A DNA stretch of 64,000 nucleotides from Ipomoea triloba (taxonomy: Eukaryota > Streptophyta > Magnoliopsida > Solanales > Convolvulaceae), in assembly GCF_003576645.1 (NCBI RefSeq), contig NC_044924.1, positions 2,534,284 to 2,598,283 on the forward strand. Reading direction: 5' to 3'. Below the pieces are notes generated by a model, which worked only from the letters and a program-made list of their open reading frames with translations, ran no database searches and had not been told where the DNA came from. The position numbers and the translations under genes are program-made. The first letter of the stretch is position 1. Each line of letters begins with the position of its first letter. Positions 37,600 through 50,332 of the stretch are shown here, piece after piece.

Positions 37600-40500
37600 T
37601 CACTCGCCAGACGAAATGACAACAAAAACGTCATCAATAGACCATTTATGTGGCTCCAGTTTGTTGGCGGGGTTCATGACAGCCCGCTCTGTGGCTGCAA
37701 GACGATATCCTATCACAATTTCGCGTCTCTGTCGCCCTCGTACCATTATATCAAAGAAACAGAGTTCTTCCTGGTCATATAAGTAGAACTCTGCAGGCTT
37801 GATGCACAACTCATTTCCCTGTATAGAATTTATAAAGTATTCTCAGGTTCTTAGTAATCGCGTTATGATTCATATGTATTCAGAAAAACAGCATTTTTGT
37901 TTAACCTGCTAGCAACAATTATGAATGTAATGTTTTGGTAAGATACACAACCGAACATTAGAGTGCGCTCGAGCTAAGATGTGGAAGAAAAAATAAATAC
38001 CTCTTCTGCAAAGAGCTCTTCTAGGACCCGGTTTATTTGTTTGTCTTCAGCTACCATTGCCAGCGCCATGCTCACCAGCTCATTTGATAGCACGTAGTCA
38101 CTAATTCTGGAAACTGATACGAGGTTTCTAGTCCTGGAATCCAATATCTCGCTTATTATGATTGACTTGTCAGAAGCTTGTTGCATTTCGCGAATCCACG
38201 AGCTCTGGGAGAAAGCAGAATGCCGTAGAGGGACAGATTTTGAGTTCTTGTATGGAAGGCGTTTTGACTGCAGTTCGTAAAATTCAGGCAATCGAATCAG
38301 TAATAATCAAGAAAAGGGATGAAACAAATTGTGAACATTCAGTATGTAAATAAACGACGAGGGCTATAACAATGACCTGAATATCTCGGATGAGAAGGAG
38401 GGTGGCAAGAGACCGTGAATCAGAATGGACGATGGAGTCTTCGAGAGATTCATCTGCAAGAATCAGTATCTATTTACTTTGAGTTAGTAACCAGCATAAG
38501 AACAAAATACAGAACATCAAGTTTAAAGAAATAACTTTCCATACAATTTGCAATTTGTTTATAATATATCAAGTCTTTGTGCAACTTGAACACCTACCGA
38601 ATCAAACGTTTCCAAAGGAAGATTCTCCAAATGGCGTCTGATCACAGCATTTCCCTCGCGATGAATAAGTTTTATGTTCACTAATTGTGTAATATCAAGG
38701 CCACCATCTGTCAACTTCCTTTCCCTATCCTTCTCAATAACCTCATTAAACATCCACAGTTCTGACCCCGGAGCCAGGAGTGCCTCTAATACCTAAAATC
38801 ACACATTTGAACGAAAATAAAATTCAAATTAACAACTAAGCTTTATAATCCGTGATATCGTCGTTAACAAGACACTGAAAACACTTGAAGTTTGGGGGAC
38901 AAGTGTGAAGAGGAGATGCGAGACAAATAATAGTTTTTGTTCCCTCTTTATATCTCCTCGGGTGAGCTAAATGGTATGTTGAAATACAAAAGACAGGAGA
39001 GAAACAAAGATTATACAGATAAGGGTATAATAGATGCTGCAAACGAAAATACAAGGCTGTTACTATGTTTATATTACCATAATCATGTCATCAATGTCTC
39101 TCCTCCAACCACAGAATAATATTTTCTCGGGAAATTTTGGTGGGTCAGTCATCCTGGGGAAAATGCCTCTATGTACCTGCAACAAATAACGTAGGATATG
39201 AGAGAGCATCGACAAACTTTCACACTCAAAGTGCTGCAGAGAAAGCTCCAACAGAAAAGGTTGAAAACTACATCCATTTTCCCTATTGACAGAAAAACAC
39301 CAATTAGAGATAGAGAAGCGAGAGAGGGATCGAGGGCGAAATCACCAAGTAAATTTGGAAATTTCAAGCATATTTGTATAGCATTCAAAACATTTATATC
39401 ACCTAGTTCATTATTCAAAACCAGCAGAAAGTATATTATACCAAAATGTTAAGGTATATAATGTACATATATGCAAATATGCGACTAGAATATAGGAAAA
39501 CATGTACTCCACAGAAGAACATATGACCTCTGGCAAGGGAGCTGGGGCATAGGTATCATCATCTTCGGCTATAACAAGGATCTCGTCACCTTCTTTTAGT
39601 ACATAACTGTCATCAGGGTTTATGATTATTTTTCCACAATCTGCAGCATCCTTAACTCCACAAGGAATTGCATCTGGGAATGAAATAAGCACGTCTCTGA
39701 AACATAGACCATCTAGTTGGGGCCATCTTTTAATATAAAATTCAGCATTTTCAAACCCCAGGATGTCTTCCCATATCTGCCACGTTACATGGAAATAAGA
39801 ATGCACAAGAAAACAATGCCCGTTCAATCATGCCAAATGTTGACCAACTCTATCATCAACTAGAGATGAGTGCAAACTCAGATTGGGGAACAGAATTATA
39901 TTCAACTGACCTGTGCAAGGCCGGGCTGGAGAGCACACTGTATCATCAACCGTCCAATGACATCATGCGCCACAACTGTTTCGATAAGATCTCCACCTAC
40001 AAGCTTCACCAAGGGTTCATTGTCAAGATCACTCATCTCCACAACAACATGACCCTTCAACCCTTCTTTTACACCTGTGAGGCTGAGCACAACCCTCAAA
40101 GCGCGTGCATCACTCTTATAAAAGAAAAGAAAAAAAATCGCAACCAAATAATCAATTAGTTCTACAAGGGGCTACTTAAAACATGGTCTAGAAACACAAA
40201 ATTTGAAATGTGAAGAACCTGATCAGCATTCTCATCAGATGCTAAGACAATGATGGCACGTGCCTTTGAGACAGAAACCTGCATGGATAAAAGAAAAATG
40301 TATTATACAGAACAGAGAAGGGAATTGTTGGACATGAGCTCAAGGAAGATTAGGTCGTTTCCATGTTAGTGCCCGGGGGTTATGAAAAGGATATATAAAA
40401 GATATGTTTCCTTGCCTTCTTTAAGTCAGCGAGTATGAGAGGACTGCCGCTTCTGCAAATAACTGAAGTTCCCATGAAATCAAATTCTAGCTTTGCTATG

Positions 40501-42623
40501 TCCATCTCCATTTCTTCTTTGTCTCTTTCTGCAAGCACAACAACCACTCCGCCACCAATGCTCATATTTGCAATGGCTAACTGTTTCAGTAGTGATCCCT
40601 GGCATAAAGGATAGCTCATGTTACAAAAATAGATGTATCTTTGGAGGAAATCAGATAAATGAATGTCATTGAAGTGAAGACCCAGAGTGTGCAACGTCAA
40701 TTTGCAAGTATTGGAAAGGATATTCATTAGACAGTTAATCATATAAGATACTTGAGAAAGTTACCAATTTGTCACTCCATCCAAGAATAAGAATATGATT
40801 GCTCTCAATGACCTCACTCTTGCCTTTTCGTAGTGAATCCACCTTCTCTGATATAGCATCTGAAACAAGTCCCAGCATCATGGCAAATATAAGCATGCCC
40901 CCTGAACTTATGAGAACCGAAACAATCCTTGGCCCAATACCAGCCATGTCAGCATGATTTCCTGAGTCTGCTACAAAGGTCCAAGAGAGCCAAAGAGACT
41001 CGGTAAAGTTCTTATCACTGACAGCATACAATGCCAAGCCTCCATACCCAATTAGAAAGAGAGTGGCAAAGAGAAGTGCCAACAGCTTTGCATAAGGGTA
41101 AATTGAGAAACAAACATCAACCGTATAAGCAATCCTTTTCTTCAATGGAACTCCCTCCTTGTTAACTTTTGTTCGCCTCGAGAGATTCATTATTCTTGAA
41201 AAATAGCCAAGATACTTGTACAACATAAAGGGTGTAATAAGGGTAAAAAGTACAGTATACAGAGCAAGTGTTCTACTGTCAGCACCTCCAAAGTATAATA
41301 AAGAAGTATCATTTTGAAGCTCCAAACCGTCTATGCTGTCATTGTTAAAGGTATCAGTATGTTTACATAATTTGCGAAGGCTGGCATTCTCCTCCTGCAA
41401 TCACGTTACCCACTCTATCATAACTCCATACAACAAAACATCTACTCCATAGCTTTGAAATAGAAATGAACTCAAATGATGTTCAAATAGTTATGGCTTT
41501 AGATCCCCGAGAACTAAATTTCACATTTGAACGGAAATTTCCAATCAAAAGCAGAAGTGGATATAAATATAATGCATATGATATTGATAGTGTTCAAGGA
41601 CAAATACCTGAAGTTTAGCAACCATACTCCACAAATAAACTGTGTGAGATACAAACACTATACACATGAATTTTAGCTGCAACAAGGATGGAAAAGAATC
41701 AGAAACTATTCTGCTTCATAGGAGAGAAGATGAGGAGGTCCAACAATCATTATACCATGGACCGCGATTCACCTTATAAGGTCCATTTTTAATATATTGA
41801 ATGTTCTTTTTTGTGTATTGAAGGTTCTTTATTTGCTATACTAAAAAAAAAAAAAGAACTTTCAGTGCATTCAATATACTAAAAATGTACATTTATCATC
41901 TTTCCTCAATTTTCTTACTATTCCACATTTCCAAGCTTTTAGTCAGCAATTAAACCGAAGTCTAAAATTAGTCAGAACTCAAAAGAGAATCAAGACACTT
42001 ACCAAAACAAGAATCCAAGAACTAATTAGGGCTAGATTTTTTCGGATACTAATAGATTTAGCTGAGCTAGCTGTTGGTGAAACACTAGAAGTAGGGACTT
42101 GAATTTGAAATGGATTCAGTTCTTTCTCGGCCTTGAGCCTCGGCTTAGGCTCCAGCTTAACCTTGGGAGAACCAGCTGGATAATCGATTTCCACATCAGC
42201 AGCGGCGGCGGCGGCTCGGCCGCTCGTATTCGACGGCATAGAGGTGCTCCGAGCCGGAAATTTCGGCGGTTTCTGCTCATGCCGCTGTGATTTCGAAGCG
42301 GACGTGACAGTGACTCTGCTTCGAGCAGTGTAGGGGCCGAGAAAAGAGGGGTAGACGTAGTCACGATCACCGAAGCCGAAGCTTTGATCCGAAGAAGCGG
42401 GGGAAGTAGCGGAGGAGGCGGAAGAGGAAAAATCAGATGCGGAGGTGGAAGCGACGGGCGACGGCGGCGAGGAGGAGACACGGCGGACGGCCGGGAAGAG
42501 CGGACCGGGGAAGTGAGCAGCTCTGGTGTGTTCAGAAATCGTCCTTGATTTCTTCAGCAACGGCGGCCTTTCTGGCTTGCTCGGATTTGAATTCGGATTT
42601 GGAGCTCCATTTCTCTCAGGCAT
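37600..42623 (-). CDS. POLLUX nuclear-envelope cation channel (DMI1 orthologue)
   Basis: Twelve exons: 42003-42623, 41608-41676, 40765-41394, 40416-40598, 40219-40278, 39911-40114, 39528-39776, 39078-39176, 38598-38792, 38377-38469, 38001-38267 and 37600-37818. All junction phases are 0, giving 962 residues. The N-terminal 190 residues are Ser/Pro-rich and include PPLLKKSRT, as in POLLUX/DMI1 rather than CASTOR. Membrane helices follow, then the selectivity filter ADSGNHA (372-378) and the near-invariant stretch SSGGMLIFAMMLGLVSDAIS. The RCK-like region includes HILILGWSDKL, VVVVLAERDKEEMEMDIA, SDLDNEPLVKLVGG and CGWRRDIDDMIM, and the protein ends DDVFVVISSGE. In symbiotic plants the channel, with CASTOR, supports nuclear calcium spiking as a counter-ion or calcium-linked channel. 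The intron between exons 4 and 5 has a GC donor. Start is the ATG at 42623. Confidence 0.95.
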
Positions 42624-43239
42624 TTTGTGATTAGTATCAGTATAGGTGTACAAAGACGAACAAAATTGGTCGATTAGGGATCACTGAAGTACACAACTTT
42701 TGGGAATTATTGAGGAATAATCCATGGGAGATCAGAGAGCTCAAGTTCAGAGAGAGACAGGGGAAGGTGGGACTGGGGAAGAAAGTGGTAGTTATTGTTT
42801 ATTCAGTTAACAGTTAAGTGAGACTTTTCGGACGGTAATTAAAGTAAATTTTGGTATCATAGTTAATTTTAATTAGTTACAAATTATTCAATTATTAGTC
42901 TCTTTTAGCTTTAATTAGATGATTAGTGTGCGATCTTAGTTGACTAGTTGGAAAAAAATTGTTCAATTTTTTTGGATGTAGCTCGAAGTTTTTATCGTGT
43001 ATAAGTCTACTCAACCACATCCCCTGGGTTAATATTTTTATATTATTAAAAGGATTATATTCTAATCTCGAAACATTATTTAGCTTTGCCTTTTTTTTTT
43101 TTTGAGCAGCCAATTTATCATGAGCAATATTACACTTACTTTTATTATTTTTTAATTTCATTTTAACATAACGTGTTCTGATTGATTATGAAAAACTGAA
43201 GTTTCACCTTGAATTCTTTAATATTTTTCAATTTACCAT

Positions 43240-43697
43240 GGGGGTGTTTGGCAAACGGCTGATAGCTTATAGCTGATAGCTGGTTGGTTTAGCTAGTAGT
43301 TGATGGCTGATTGAGTTAACTGATTTGACCAGCTGGTTGTATTAGCTGGTTATAAAAAACTGTTTGGTAAATTAGCTGTTTATTAGTAGCTGATTAAATG
43401 TAAAATGACATTTAAGGGTATTATTATTATTATTATAAAATAACAAACACACCACCCATTTAAAAGTAAATCCCATTGATTTTAAAGGATAAAATAGTCA
43501 ATATACCCATTGTTTCCAACCAGCTAATACAAAAAGCTACATTCATTAGCTTTTCAATTTTCAGCTTATTGACCCAATAAGCCAAGGCCAATAAGCCATT
43601 TACCAAACACTTCAAAATAGCTTATTGGTTGGTCAAAAAGCTAAACTTGGTCAAATAAGCTATAATTTGGCTTATAAGCCAATAACCAAACACCCCC
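43240..43697. mobile_element. MITE with GGGGTGTTTGG terminal inverted repeats
   Basis: The left end GGGGTGTTTGGCAAACGGC and the right end CCAAACACCCCC are inverse copies. Internal sequence is AT-rich with many AGCTTAT/ATAAGC and AGCTGGTT motifs. The surrounding bases read CATG on both sides, so either CATG is the target duplication or the palindrome belongs to the ends. Length is about 458 bases and no open frame is conserved, as expected of a non-autonomous DNA transposon. Confidence 0.75.
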
Positions 43698-44437
43698 ATG
43701 TGTAAACTAAAAAGGATGGAAAGAGAAAGATGGTTGGAAGAGAGACCTTTGGGACATAAAAAAAAGAAGTCACATGGGACAAGAGTATCAATGGGTCTTG
43801 ATTGAAATTGACTATGCAATGAATGTCAAGTGGTTGATGGACGAGGATGTGTCTAAATGTCAATTATATGATCTTCTTTAAGAATGTAGTTGTATATTGG
43901 GTAGGCCATGAGCAATCGAGTTGATACATTAGCGTGATTTTTCCTTTTTTGTGTAAGAGGTGATGACCTCTCTTCGGCCAAATTTCTTTGATAACTTTTA
44001 AGAAATTTGGGTGAGAAGAAGAATGGTGTTCGAAGGTCTAATTTAACTCTTATGAGATAAGTTAATCAACTCGATTTTAGGTGTAATATATTTCAGATTA
44101 AAAAAAAACATCTAAAGCATATTTGTCATTTTCCCCTGACAATGAATAATTGAATACAACTTGCTTTCTTTTACCAAAGATTCTTTGGACCTTTTTTGTT
44201 TTCAATAATCCGTACTAATTATAACTTCAAGAAATTCCATTACTCCGCCCATGCATATATTCCAACTAAAAATTGAAAGATCAAATCTAAAAAGCTGGTT
44301 ATTAAAAGCCTAAAAGGTACTCCGTATATTCATATCTTTGATCTTGGGGGGCCAGTGGAATTTATTTATTTATTTTTGTAGAGAGAAATCCACATTTGCA
44401 GTCACGAGGATGTACTAGATAAAGGGTGGTTTCGCCT

Positions 44438-45015
44438 GTTGGGCCTACTCTTTAGGTGGGATACAAAAATAGGACGGAAATAATTGGGATACAAATATGG
44501 GCAATACTACACTGTAGAATGCATGTTTATTTTTTTGAACACGCATCTTCAGAATGCATTGTTATCTTTTATAATATTTGTTACAAATTAAAATATTGTA
44601 CATTGTACCTAGAGAATACGAAAAGAATACCGTATGTAAATACAAAATAATAAATACATAATTATATTTGTTAATTATATTTAATTTTTCTCATAATTAT
44701 GTAATAATTAGTACATTCTAATTAACTAACAATCATTTAACGAGGACAATACTATTTTTCTTCTCCTTATACATATATATACCATCTTTTTTTCTTTTTT
44801 TTTTTTTCATTTAAACTACAATACTGTACACATACACGTATCCTACACTCATTTTCTACCTTTTAACTATTTTTTTTTTTAAGAAAGGCTAACATGCATT
44901 CGCAGAATGCATTTGTTTTTAAGCAAACATGCATTCCATGAAAGTACTTTGCCCATCTTTGTTACCTTTTCAAAACCGGCCTCTTTTTGTATCCCACCTA
45001 AAAAGCAGGCCCAAC
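44438..45015. mobile_element. Long-TIR non-autonomous DNA transposon
   Basis: GTTGGGCCTACTCTTTAGGT at 44438 matches, in inverse orientation, the ACCTAAAAAGCAGGCCCAAC sequence ending at 45015. The similarity runs through GGGATACAAAAA and on to GAATGCATGTTT, so each arm is about 110-120 bases with mismatches. The internal part is AT-rich. No obvious target duplication was seen. Confidence 0.7.
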
Positions 45016-45327
45016 CGTTTTAGCAAATCAAACATGAGAGGAGGACCAACCACGCATGAGAGAAGAGGAGAAGTAATTCGCACTAGGATTACAAAATGCA
45101 CACTTTCTGGTAGTAGTGTAGTAATTGCAGTTTCACTCATTACCAAATTCAAAAAAAAATGAAATGATTGCTTTTATTTGCAAATACATAGTACATGTTT
45201 TAACATAGTCTGCACAAGATTTTACTTATGACTTACACATCTTTAGATTGATTAGTGTGGAACATGAATTATAGACATAGAAATTTCATTGGGAGGACAG
45301 TCTGGGATTAGAGAACATGTCTTTTTC

Positions 45328-48272
45328 TCATTCTTCAGCAACCTTAGAAGTATTTGTTGAGTTAGCGGGGTTGATGAATCTCCAAAAGAAACCCAGACTG
45401 CTGCCCATGATGTTCATAATCACAGCCGACATTGCAGGAGGCAACGCGACCAATGGCGAGGCGAAATGGGCCGTCGCCAAAACTACTCCCAACGAAGAAT
45501 TTTGCATTCCAACCTGCAAAGCACGACAAAAATGTAGGTTGAATATCATTGACAGGTATACACTCAAAAAGTGGCACTGGCTGCTACGTAAGTATAAGGA
45601 AATACAGTTACGCCTCCGCTTTTAGTTATAGTTTTTGGCATAGTGGTAAGTATTTAATCCTTACATATACCCGTACATGTAACTCCAGAAAAGAAAGTCA
45701 AGATGCAGGAAGTCGGTATTGGTGTGGGGTGTTGGAATTATCTGTTTTTGGATTCAAATGAAAACATGTTCTTTGTTATTCTTTTCGGTTAGACCATGAG
45801 ATTTCCTGAGTAGGCCCTAACTATAGGAGGCACCTTTAAGCCCGTGTCATACTTAGACTAATCCCAATTCGCACCAGGCCGGCCCAATTAAGGGGTACAA
45901 GATGCGGAGATGCAATCGAGCTATGATATTGATCAAATACCTCTATTGATATTGCACGTCTTTGTGGTTCCCCGAAACCACCAAGAGCTGCAGTGAGATA
46001 CCTGCAAAAGGGAGTATTGTAGCCTTGTATACACACGTATAAAAAAAAAACAAAGAATGCAGATAACTTTCACATGCAAAGCTTATATTTGTGGATGGTT
46101 GTTTTATGCAACTGGATTTAAGACGACTTCTGGCTATCTCAAAAAGTTTTTCATCGGGAAAAATCTTACCCTACAAAGAATCCAGCAAAATGCAGCAACA
46201 GTACGGAAAGCATGACAACCCCAAAGTCACTGGAGAGTACTGCTTTAGTAAGGTGAAGTGGAGATAAATCGGATGACAATGACACATCAAGCACCGAAGA
46301 TTGCATGCGGACAACGTTTTCTGAGAATACACTGACAAAATAAAAAAAACGCGAGAGATTGAGAGCCAATGAGAGGATTGAAGTACATATGCAATGTTGA
46401 ACAAACGCAACATAACAATCAAGATATAATAAGTTTTGAATCTCGAAAAACCTGCAAGCAAGAAGTGCAGAGGCTAAAACTGCTAGCAGGGGAGCAAAAG
46501 GCGTTACACCTCTCACAGACTTTGGAAAATTACTCTTCACATATGAGCCTACGAGAATTGGAGCTACAACCACCTGGGAGGGCGAACCAGAAGGTGTGAG
46601 CTTAATTCGAGGTCAACACAGTGAAACATAAGCACTAACCTAACCTGCAGTGTGCTGATAGAAAGCCCAATAGCATCCACAGGAACACAAGTCCCCGCCA
46701 GAATCTTAGTCAAGAGCGGGGTAAGAATCACTGCACTAAGCGTGGTACATACTGTCATCACTACAGACAATGGTACATCTCCTTGGGCGATTAAGGTCAC
46801 CTGTAACACTATTGGAATGAGAAAACGAACAAGAAGTTTATGAGTATTTGCAATTAGCAATTTAATAAACATAAGTGAAAGCTACTTTAATTACCCCCAT
46901 TAAAATTTTTAACTTTGTCCATGAAGAGAACTATTCCAAGACAAGTTTTTATCATTCTGGCACATATATTGAGATAATTATGTGTAGTAAGGATTTGAAT
47001 TTATTTATAGTTTCAGCAAGTAGAAATGTAGAATAGGTAACTGCTTGAAAACTATCACCAAATGCTTATATATCACATGTATGTTTGAAGAATGATATAC
47101 AAAAAAACACTATGCCACCTTCACTGTTGCAACAGTGAAAGAATGAATTGAGTCAATTGACTAATTGAGAATAAGGCATACAAGAAAATAAAACAAAAAA
47201 GTGAAGCTCAATGGCCTGCCACATTTACTAAATTTGGATTAGAAATATATGCCACATATAGGTATGCATATTGTGTATTCAAATTAACTAGCATTACACC
47301 CTGGTCATAGCTCAAACTGGTTAACTAACTCAAAATAAGTCCATAGCTCAAACTGGTCAACTAACTCAAAATAAGTCCATAAGCTTGGTTCGAATCCTTG
47401 CTGTGAACACTAGTGTACAAGCATTTGGGGCACTAACGAATTTCCCGGCCCCGTGAGGACCTTAAATTTGTGGTTCAAACTTATATAAAATAACTAGCAT
47501 TACTAAATTTGCCTATACTAGCATTACTAAATATGCCTATATATGTCATAAAGGCAATATGACATGATAAGAAGAGAAGGGCAGGAGAGAATAAATCTTA
47601 CCACATTGGAAGCAGTGCCTCCTGGGCAACAAGAAAGCAGTATTAGGCCAACTGAAATAGAAGGAGAGAGCCCAAGAGCTTTACTAATTATGAATCCAAA
47701 TCCTGGCATAATTGTGTACTGAGCAGCACATCCAAAAAGGATCTGGCACAAGAGAACAACACAAAACTTGGGAAAAATTGAACAATTCAAGAATTCAACC
47801 AACACCAATTCTGTAGCCCCAGCAAATAGGCTTAAGATAAGCAAACCCCAAAAGGGTGAGTTCCTAAACTTACAGAAATAGGTCTTTGCAAGAACAAATT
47901 CACCAAATCTTTGAGCTCCAATGTGAGCCCCATAACCAGCATAATAAATCCCAGAGTGAGGGTATAGGAAGTGGGCCCACACTTCACAAACCACGAAAAA
48001 GTGGAGGGTCTGAGGCATGCAACAATCCCTCCAACAGTCACATAGACCGGGTAGAGACTCGCGGCATTGGAGAGGAAACTCTCCCATCTGGGTTTTTCTG
48101 GAGTCACGGGCGGGTGATGGGAGCTGTCATTAACAGACTTGACGGTGAATATGCGCGGCTTTGAAGGATCTGTTATTAGTGAAACGGTGGAGCTGATGGG
48201 TTTATGCAGAAGAAACCTCTGGTGGGTCTTGAAGTGTGTGGTGAGTGGATTGAGTCGCAGAGAAATTGCCAT
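45328..48272 (-). CDS. BASS1-like plastid sodium/metabolite cotransporter
   Basis: Seven exons: 47874-48272, 47602-47742, 46645-46800, 46452-46573, 46170-46331, 45941-46001 and 45328-45513. They join in phase to give 408 residues. An N-terminal Ser/Thr-rich chloroplast transit peptide spans about residues 1-60. The bile acid:sodium symporter fold follows, with [101 protein letters not shown] and [16 protein letters not shown]. The blocks resemble BASS1 more than the pyruvate carrier BASS2. The transported solute of BASS1 is not firmly known. The intron after exon 2 holds a SINE (47298-47490). Confidence 0.92.
47298..47490 (+). mobile_element. tRNA-derived SINE with duplicated A-box, inside a BASS1 intron
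   Basis: The element lies in the 46801-47601 intron, antisense to the gene. The 13 bp TAACTAGCATTAC flanks it at 47285-47297 and 47491-47503. The A-box-like TAGCTCAAACTGG occurs twice through a 36 bp tandem duplication (starts near 47306 and 47342). A perfect B-box GGTTCGAATCC follows at about 47387-47397. Downstream, GGCCCCGTGAGGACC is followed by an AT-rich end. A 25 bp duplication of the right flank (ACTAGCATTACTAAAT..) adjoins it. Confidence 0.82.
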
Positions 48273-49367
48273 TTCTGCTCGTTATAGCAAGAGAAGCTCC
48301 AAGCTTTGGTCGGTTTGTCGACCAATTTGCAGATTATATTTTCTTGATATTTAGGTTGAAGAGCCTTGGACTCATTAGGCTGTGAGAGAGGACCGAGGAT
48401 CATGACATTAACTGATCAAAGGCGGGTGTGGACAAGCTAGTGGGATCATATCATATTTGAGTTCTGAATCTTCATTGATCATTGATTTATATTGGCAATT
48501 ATGACACCGCACTATATGTATCAAAAGTTTTACCATGTAACCACAACTTATCATAATGTATTAATTTATTATTTTGACTCTCACTCAACGTATATTATTG
48601 ATGAACCGGTTAGTTATTGAGTAACCAAGGCTAATTTAGCTTCTTATAATCTGCCTCTATTGAGGTTCGAACCTACTTCTTCCACATGAATGTGCAATCA
48701 GATGTCACTAGAACACAATGTTATTGACTATTTTCATACATATATAGTCACAAGTTTAATTATTGTCAATACTTTCTTAATGAAAGTCTTTTACCATTTT
48801 CATATAGGTGTGCAAATTTCCAATATCCTTACCAAAAAAAAAATATTAGGCTAATAAAAATTAAAAATGCTCATATATGACTGTATTTTATCTTTACTGT
48901 TTTAATCCTTTAATTTGTTATATAATTTATGTTAAATCTCCATTAGGACAATGACAAATTCATAAGTTTTCATAGCTCAAATATGATGATATTGGCTAAC
49001 ATTTCAATGCAAATTATAAATCTAGCTAATCTTTTACATATTGTAATTACAATGGACATTTGTAAGTTGGTATAACAAAGGGTATACATTCCATAATTAA
49101 TATTGAAAGAAGATATATGTGATATTTTTAACTAAAATTTGTGTTTTATATAACTTTTGTTTTTTTTTTTGGGTTTTGAAAAGGGAATAATTGCAACTAA
49201 TAAATCTTGATTATATATTTATATGACACCTGCCAAATTTGCAAGGATGAATCTCGTTAGGGGTAATCAAACAATTGTAGACTGAGATAATCACCATTTA
49301 ACTTTGCTACCTATCAATCCAAACATATATATTAGTTTTTTCTATAAACACGAATGAGATATTTTGG

Positions 49368-49510
49368 GGGGTGACCTCAGCCCAGGTGGTAAGAGAGATC
49401 CACCTACAACTGAGAGGTTGGTTCGAACCTCAAACCCTGGTTTACCCCTGCGATCCTTTGCAAGCTAGGATCACAGGGTGAGGAAAGGAATAAACCTCAT
49501 AAAAAAAAAT
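49368..49510 (+). mobile_element. Intact SINE with 16 bp target duplication
   Basis: The 16 bp GAATGAGATATTTTGG flanks the element exactly at 49352-49367 and 49511-49526. Inside are an A-box-like CAGCCCAGGTGG, a B-box GGTTCGAACCTC about 40 bases later, a body with a GATCCTTTGCAAGCTAGGATC hairpin-like stretch, and a terminal oligo-A. The length is 143 bases and the duplication is perfect, so insertion is fairly recent. Confidence 0.9.
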
Positions 49511-49840
49511 GAATGAGATATTTTGGATACAAGATTGATTATGTATGGTTGAGAGACTAATCAATTAAACATTATATCTATAATGAGTGTAGCATGTGTG
49601 CATGCATATATAGTTTATCATGGATAAGTCTATTCCACTCAACTACACTCGAGATTAGGATATTCCTAATTGATTGATTATTAAATAAAGAGACAAAATA
49701 TGTATTGTTAAATGTTTCCTTATCTCATCAAGAATCGGGGGTGAGTAGTACTGTTAAATCTTGGCCGTGGAAGCCTGACTTTGTCACCCTTTGTGGGACC
49801 ATGTAGACAACTGATATGTGATATCTAGATCGACCAGATA

Positions 49841-49850
49841 TATATAAATA
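49841..49850 (+). promoter_or_regulatory. Possible TATA box for MAC5
   Basis: TATATAAATA lies about 510 bases upstream of the start codon. With the 117-base leader intron removed, this would give a long 5' UTR, so a start closer to the gene is equally possible. Confidence 0.3.
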
Positions 49851-50215
49851 GGCTTCAGTTTCTGATGGGCCTCCGAAACATATCAGTACAAGAAAAAACA
49901 AATGGCCCAAATTTCAACTTGTTCCCAAACAAGGTCTGAACTCTCAAGCCGCCAGAAAACAGTGAAACATAATCATAAATTCCTTTTAAATCGAAAAAAA
50001 AAAAAAAAAATCCTCATTGGCAAAGAAGGCTCGTTCTCTCACTGTATTTCAACGATTTGCTCATCCCCTTTTACTTCGCTCCGCCGGCCGCAAAGCGTTC
50101 GACGTCGATCCGGACAATCTACGGCATCTCCGATTAACATTAGCAAGCAGCGAATCACATTGTTCGTGCGTAATCACGGGGAAATAGCGCATCTTCGTGT
50201 ATAAATTAACTCCAG

Positions 50216-50332
50216 GTATTTTCGATTTCAATACAGAAGCTTCTTATGCTCAATTTTCGACTACGAACATCAATTGACCTTGTTAGGGTTTCGTTTCAAT
50301 AAGCTAAGGAAACTACTCTGGTACTTTTTCAG
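50216..50332 (+). other. Probable 5'-UTR intron of MAC5
   Basis: CTCCAG|GTATTTTC and TTTTTCAG|GTTCGG border a 117-base, T-rich segment in the leader, 27 bases before the ATG at 50360. It carries a telo-box-like TTAGGGTTTCG. Inferred from sequence only. Confidence 0.55.

Larger units (their letters stand above)
42624..45327. other. Intergenic region, POLLUX to BASS1-like gene
   Basis: This contains the POLLUX upstream region and two inverted-repeat transposable elements (43240-43697 and 44438-45015). AT-rich sequence separates them, with an ACTCCGTAT motif near 44322. No gene was recognised. Confidence 0.6.

Noticed and set aside
48600..48720. GAGGTTCGAACCTAC as a tRNA or SINE B-box
   Set aside because: No matching A-box, tail or flanking duplication nearby.
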